A DNA stretch of 64,000 nt. Source: Enorma sp964624825 (GTDB lineage: Bacteria; Actinomycetota; Coriobacteriia; Coriobacteriales; Coriobacteriaceae). The position numbers and the translations under genes are program-made. Of this stretch, positions 61,562 through 64,000 are shown in pieces. Location of the stretch: NCBI GenBank assembly GCA_964624825.1, contig CAZUYD010000008.1:1-64000 (forward strand). Reading direction: 5' to 3'. How positions within the stretch are numbered: the stretch's first letter is position 1; every line of letters begins with the position of its first letter. The notes under the pieces were generated by a model. That model was not told the DNA's origin, searched no databases, and worked only from the letters and a program-made list of their open reading frames with translations.

Positions 61562-62527
61562 ATGAGCTCGGTATTCTTTTTCTACACGCTCGCGATCCTC
61601 GTCGTCTGCCTCACCACCGCTGCCTTTTCAGCCTCGGCGTGGGCATCGACACGCCGCCGGATATTCGTCTGGTTCTTTGGGGCCTTCGTATGCTATGCGA
61701 TCGAAACCGTCGAGATCTTCTTCTATGAGCACCTGCGGCAGAACCAGACATTTCCCATCAGCGAATACTACCAGATCAACTATCCTGTTATCCGCACGCT
61801 CGTCGCCGCGGCGCTTCTGCTGTTCCTTTGGTTCGCAGTGCTCGATATTCTCGACAAGCACTCCAAGCGGCTCGCCCTCGCGCCTGGTGCCCTATTCGTC
61901 GTTTCGAACGCGTTTATATTGGCCGCGCTGCCCGAAGGGCCGTGGCGCCAGTGGGCGTACTACACGACGCGCCAGCTCTTCTTGGCCTATATCGGCGGAT
62001 ACTGCATCTACAGCTACCGCACGTCATCGGACAAGCAATACCGAACGCGCCTTTACAGGCTTCATATCCCGCTGCTCATCTGCGCCATGCTCGTGCTTTG
62101 CGTTTTCATCGAGGACATCTACATCATCTTGGTGCAGTCGCCGACCGAACAGCCGTCTTGGCTGCTGCTCTATCTCTCCGAACGAAACATCTCCGAAAAC
62201 ATCTTCATGTGCTTTATCTCTGTCATGGTCATTCGAGAGGCGTACCGCACGCTATCGATCCGCATCAAAGAAGTCCCGGCAAGCGATGAGGTCGCCGATC
62301 TTGAGCGGCACATCGCGGAGGCGCTGCCTGCCTATCGCGAGGAGTTCAAGCTCTCGAAGCGCGAAACCGAGGTGCTTGAGCTGGTGCTGCAGGGAAAGAC
62401 GACCCAAGAGATCGCCGGCGAACTCTATCTTGCCGTCGGTACCGTCAAAACCCATGTCCACAACATCTTGACCAAAACCGGCAACCGCAACCGCAAAGAG
62501 CTGACCTTGCATTTTTGGAGACACTGA
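61562..62527 (+). CDS. aguR: Membrane-bound LuxR-type regulator (AguR-like)
   Basis: 321 aa. Seven hydrophobic helices in residues ~1-230 (e.g. FFFYTLAILVVCLTTAAFSA, LVAAALLLFLWFAVLDIL, IPLLICAMLVLCVFIEDIYI). A C-terminal LuxR domain follows: SKRETEVLELVLQGKTTQEI and LYLAVGTVKTHVHNIL. Divergent from the agmatine genes. AguR of Lactococcus is likewise a seven-helix LuxR protein that senses agmatine and activates its operon, so I assign the same role by context. ATG 61562 follows AAGGTG; upstream codons lack homology. Confidence 0.82.
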   Translation: MSSVFFFYTLAILVVCLTTAAFSASAWASTRRRIFVWFFGAFVCYAIETVEIFFYEHLRQNQTFPISEYYQINYPVIRTLVAAALLLFLWFAVLDILDKHSKRLALAPGALFVVSNAFILAALPEGPWRQWAYYTTRQLFLAYIGGYCIYSYRTSSDKQYRTRLYRLHIPLLICAMLVLCVFIEDIYIILVQSPTEQPSWLLLYLSERNISENIFMCFISVMVIREAYRTLSIRIKEVPASDEVADLERHIAEALPAYREEFKLSKRETEVLELVLQGKTTQEIAGELYLAVGTVKTHVHNILTKTGNRNRKELTLHFWRH

Positions 62528-62549
62528 CTGTTGGGCGGCACACCGACTG

Positions 62550-63578
62550 CTATAGCACGATCTGCTGCATCTCGTCGCCCAAGATTTCGGCGAGCTCCCC
62601 CAAATGCCCCGTTGTCTTCCCCGTAGCCTTGTTAAACTGCAGCATCTGGTAGCTCGGGTAGGCGTTGCCCTCCATGAGCACGGGGCCGTCTGCGGAGAAG
62701 GCGACGTCCCACCCCACGTAGCGCACCTGTGGAACCTCCATGGCGGCGCGCCGGCACATCGCGTACGCCTCGCGCACGCCGGGGATGCGCACCTCGGAGA
62801 AGGGCTTGCCGGTCACGGGGTGCGCCTCATACACGGTGCCCAGGTCGTCGACGGCTCGCGACGCAAGCGTGCCGTCCTCGTTCAAGCTGAAGTACAGATC
62901 GCTGGTGCAGCCGATGACGTCGCCTTCGTCCCGGTTAACACGCAACGCGTTTCCCATCACATGCGCCACGCCGTCTTTTACAAGCGTGACCACGCGAAAC
63001 GACCCGACCGAGCTGGGATTGATCCCGTTCAGCTCCGCAGACTGCCGAATCGCCTCTTCAACAAGGTATTGCTTCTTTTCGCGCAGCTCATCGTACAGGC
63101 GTCGCCCGCCATCCGCCTTCGCGTCGGTCAGGTCGACGCGCGACACGCCATGTCCGCCGAAACCCTCTTCCATCTTGGCGAACACGCAATCCTTGTCCTC
63201 GATGAACCGGGTGAACTCATCGGGCGTCGCCACGCGCAGATTGATGAACTCGCGACCCAGGTATGCATGGAGCACGTCGCAGAACACGATCTTGTTTCGC
63301 ATGACGTTGGCATATCCCTCGTCGTTGAGGTATTCGAGCAGCTTGTAATAGGAGCGCGTGGTGACAAAGGTGTCCTTGCGCTCCTTGCTGGCGCCCCAGT
63401 AGTCGCCGCGGAAGTAATCGGTGAAGCCCGCGCCGCGCGTGATGATGTTGCGATACATATCCGCCTTGATGCGCAGCTCGCTTACGCCGTGTTCTCGTGC
63501 CATCGTTGAAACCATGACCCGATATGCTTCGTCATCGCGATGCCCAACCTTACTCATCATCCACTGAAATGCGGACAT
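62550..63578 (-). CDS. Sugar-transfer-associated ATP-grasp-like protein
   Basis: 342 aa from ATG 63578 (AGGATGGGG upstream). ATP-grasp features: MRNKIVFCDVLHAYLG, DCVFAKMEEGFGGHGVSRV (Gly-rich loop, near 150), YLVEEAIRQ, VGSFRVVTLV, VGWDVAFSADGPVLMEGNAYPS (metal-binding Glu/Asn, near 310). This fits the ATP-grasp group linked to polysaccharide or teichuronic-type synthesis, related to glutamate ligases. Substrate unknown. It follows the F420-ligase-like gene by about 100 bases and converges on aguR. Confidence 0.65.
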   Translation of the reverse strand: MSAFQWMMSKVGHRDDEAYRVMVSTMAREHGVSELRIKADMYRNIITRGAGFTDYFRGDYWGASKERKDTFVTTRSYYKLLEYLNDEGYANVMRNKIVFCDVLHAYLGREFINLRVATPDEFTRFIEDKDCVFAKMEEGFGGHGVSRVDLTDAKADGGRRLYDELREKKQYLVEEAIRQSAELNGINPSSVGSFRVVTLVKDGVAHVMGNALRVNRDEGDVIGCTSDLYFSLNEDGTLASRAVDDLGTVYEAHPVTGKPFSEVRIPGVREAYAMCRRAAMEVPQVRYVGWDVAFSADGPVLMEGNAYPSYQMLQFNKATGKTTGHLGELAEILGDEMQQIVL

Positions 63579-63682
63579 AGCCCCATCCTGTTCTCTTGAC
63601 AGCAAACCCCCACGTCTGTGCAACGCATGGTCGCTTCGCGCAGCATGGCGCATGAAACCCCCGAATCGCGCCAAGTAGTGTG

Positions 63683-64000
63683 CTATGCGGCCCTGCGAAT
63701 GATGCCAAACGGCGTGCGCTGGCTTTCCTGCCCAAGCGGATTATCCTTCAAGATGCGCAGCGTATGCTCGTAATCGAGAGACTTGTCCGACGTTCCGAGA
63801 ATCTCTCCGCCCAGGTCGTTCTGGTCGACGATAATCGCCGTGCACCCGAGCACTTTGGCCACCGTCGCGGCGGTCGCGCTCGGCTCTTCAGGAGCGAGCG
63901 AAACATATTGGTTGTATGGGGGCAACGTGTAGCTGCACGGCCCGTCGATGCTTGCCGCGCGACGGCCGGCAACCTGGTAGAACCAGCCCTTTCTGCCCAG
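63683..64000 (-). CDS. F420-0:gamma-glutamyl ligase-like protein, C-terminal part (runs off the window)
   Basis: 105 codons remain in frame from the window edge. They include GRKGWFYQVAGRRAASIDGP, YNQYVSLAPEEPSATAATVA, IIVDQNDLGGEILG and the end DNPLGQESQRTPFGIIRRA. DANDLG-like and NPLGQ...TPxGIIR are features of the F420_ligase (CofE-like) family, which in non-F420 bacteria has unknown substrates. The N-terminus and start lie beyond 64000. Confidence 0.6.
   Translation of the reverse strand: MGRKGWFYQVAGRRAASIDGPCSYTLPPYNQYVSLAPEEPSATAATVAKVLGCTAIIVDQNDLGGEILGTSDKSLDYEHTLRILKDNPLGQESQRTPFGIIRRAA

Overview
The window is a 64 kb chromosomal stretch of a GC-rich, gut-type anaerobic actinobacterium. 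The closest match I can infer is class Coriobacteriia, probably Collinsella or a near relative. Grounds are the high GC, dense GTG/TTG starts with strong purine-rich ribosome binding sites, a seven-helix membrane LuxR regulator, rubrerythrin, and an iron-sulfur-free MutY. There is no rRNA or other decisive marker, so the genus is an inference. Almost all genes are housekeeping or metabolic; there is no prophage, insertion sequence or CRISPR array. A run of 100 N (15225-15324) lies between two identical 55-base flanks, so the sequence is a scaffold of at least two contigs.

Layout. 1-6.2 kb: a SERCA-type Ca2+ ATPase, an Old Yellow Enzyme/BaiCD-type flavin oxidoreductase, and a deletion scar joining the 5'-truncated halves of an MFS gene and a Fis-type regulator. 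6.3-13.2 kb: pyruvate kinase, a phospholipase C-like protein, and pheST behind a Phe T-box riboswitch. 13.7-20.2 kb: M32 carboxypeptidase, EamA exporter, and a large M16C metalloprotease with an acidic insertion. 20.4-29.3 kb: a lower-GC oligopeptide transport operon (Tat-lipoprotein OppA, then B, C, D, F) ending in two paralogous TPR proteins, with a divergent AraC regulator. 29.4-39.1 kb: D-lactate-type dehydrogenase, metA, mfd, an LPXTG surface protein preceded by an unlisted 23-codon peptide, rmuC and nth. 39.3-43.2 kb: an unknown membrane protein, rubrerythrin, MutY variant, an Rrf2 regulator and tRNA-Asp. 43.4-55.2 kb: two zinc-ribbon membrane proteins, a phosphodiesterase, a glycosyltransferase-LytS-LytTR operon, a QueT-like transporter, a UMF1-type MFS protein, a second phospholipase C-like protein and a C39-type peptidase. 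55.6-62.5 kb: a complete agmatine deiminase pathway (aguB, aguD, aguA, arcC) divergent from a membrane-bound LuxR regulator (aguR-like). 62.5-64 kb: an ATP-grasp protein and the C-terminal part of an F420-ligase-like protein.

How it works together. The agmatine module imports agmatine in exchange for putrescine, deiminates it, phosphorolyses carbamoylputrescine and makes ATP from carbamoyl phosphate. The Opp system supplies peptides to intracellular peptidases such as M32 and M16C. Rubrerythrin, MutY and Rrf2 form an oxidative-stress neighbourhood.

Structures not explained by genes. The main ones are (1) a 19-base directional palindrome, consensus YYYRACRCCAGRYGTYAGA, found seven times at gene borders and once inside aguB, often with non-conserved but complementary outer arms; (2) two copies, in opposite orientation, of a ~190 bp element with ~45 bp terminal inverted repeats; and (3) the MFS/Fis deletion scar. 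These are the best candidates for something undescribed.
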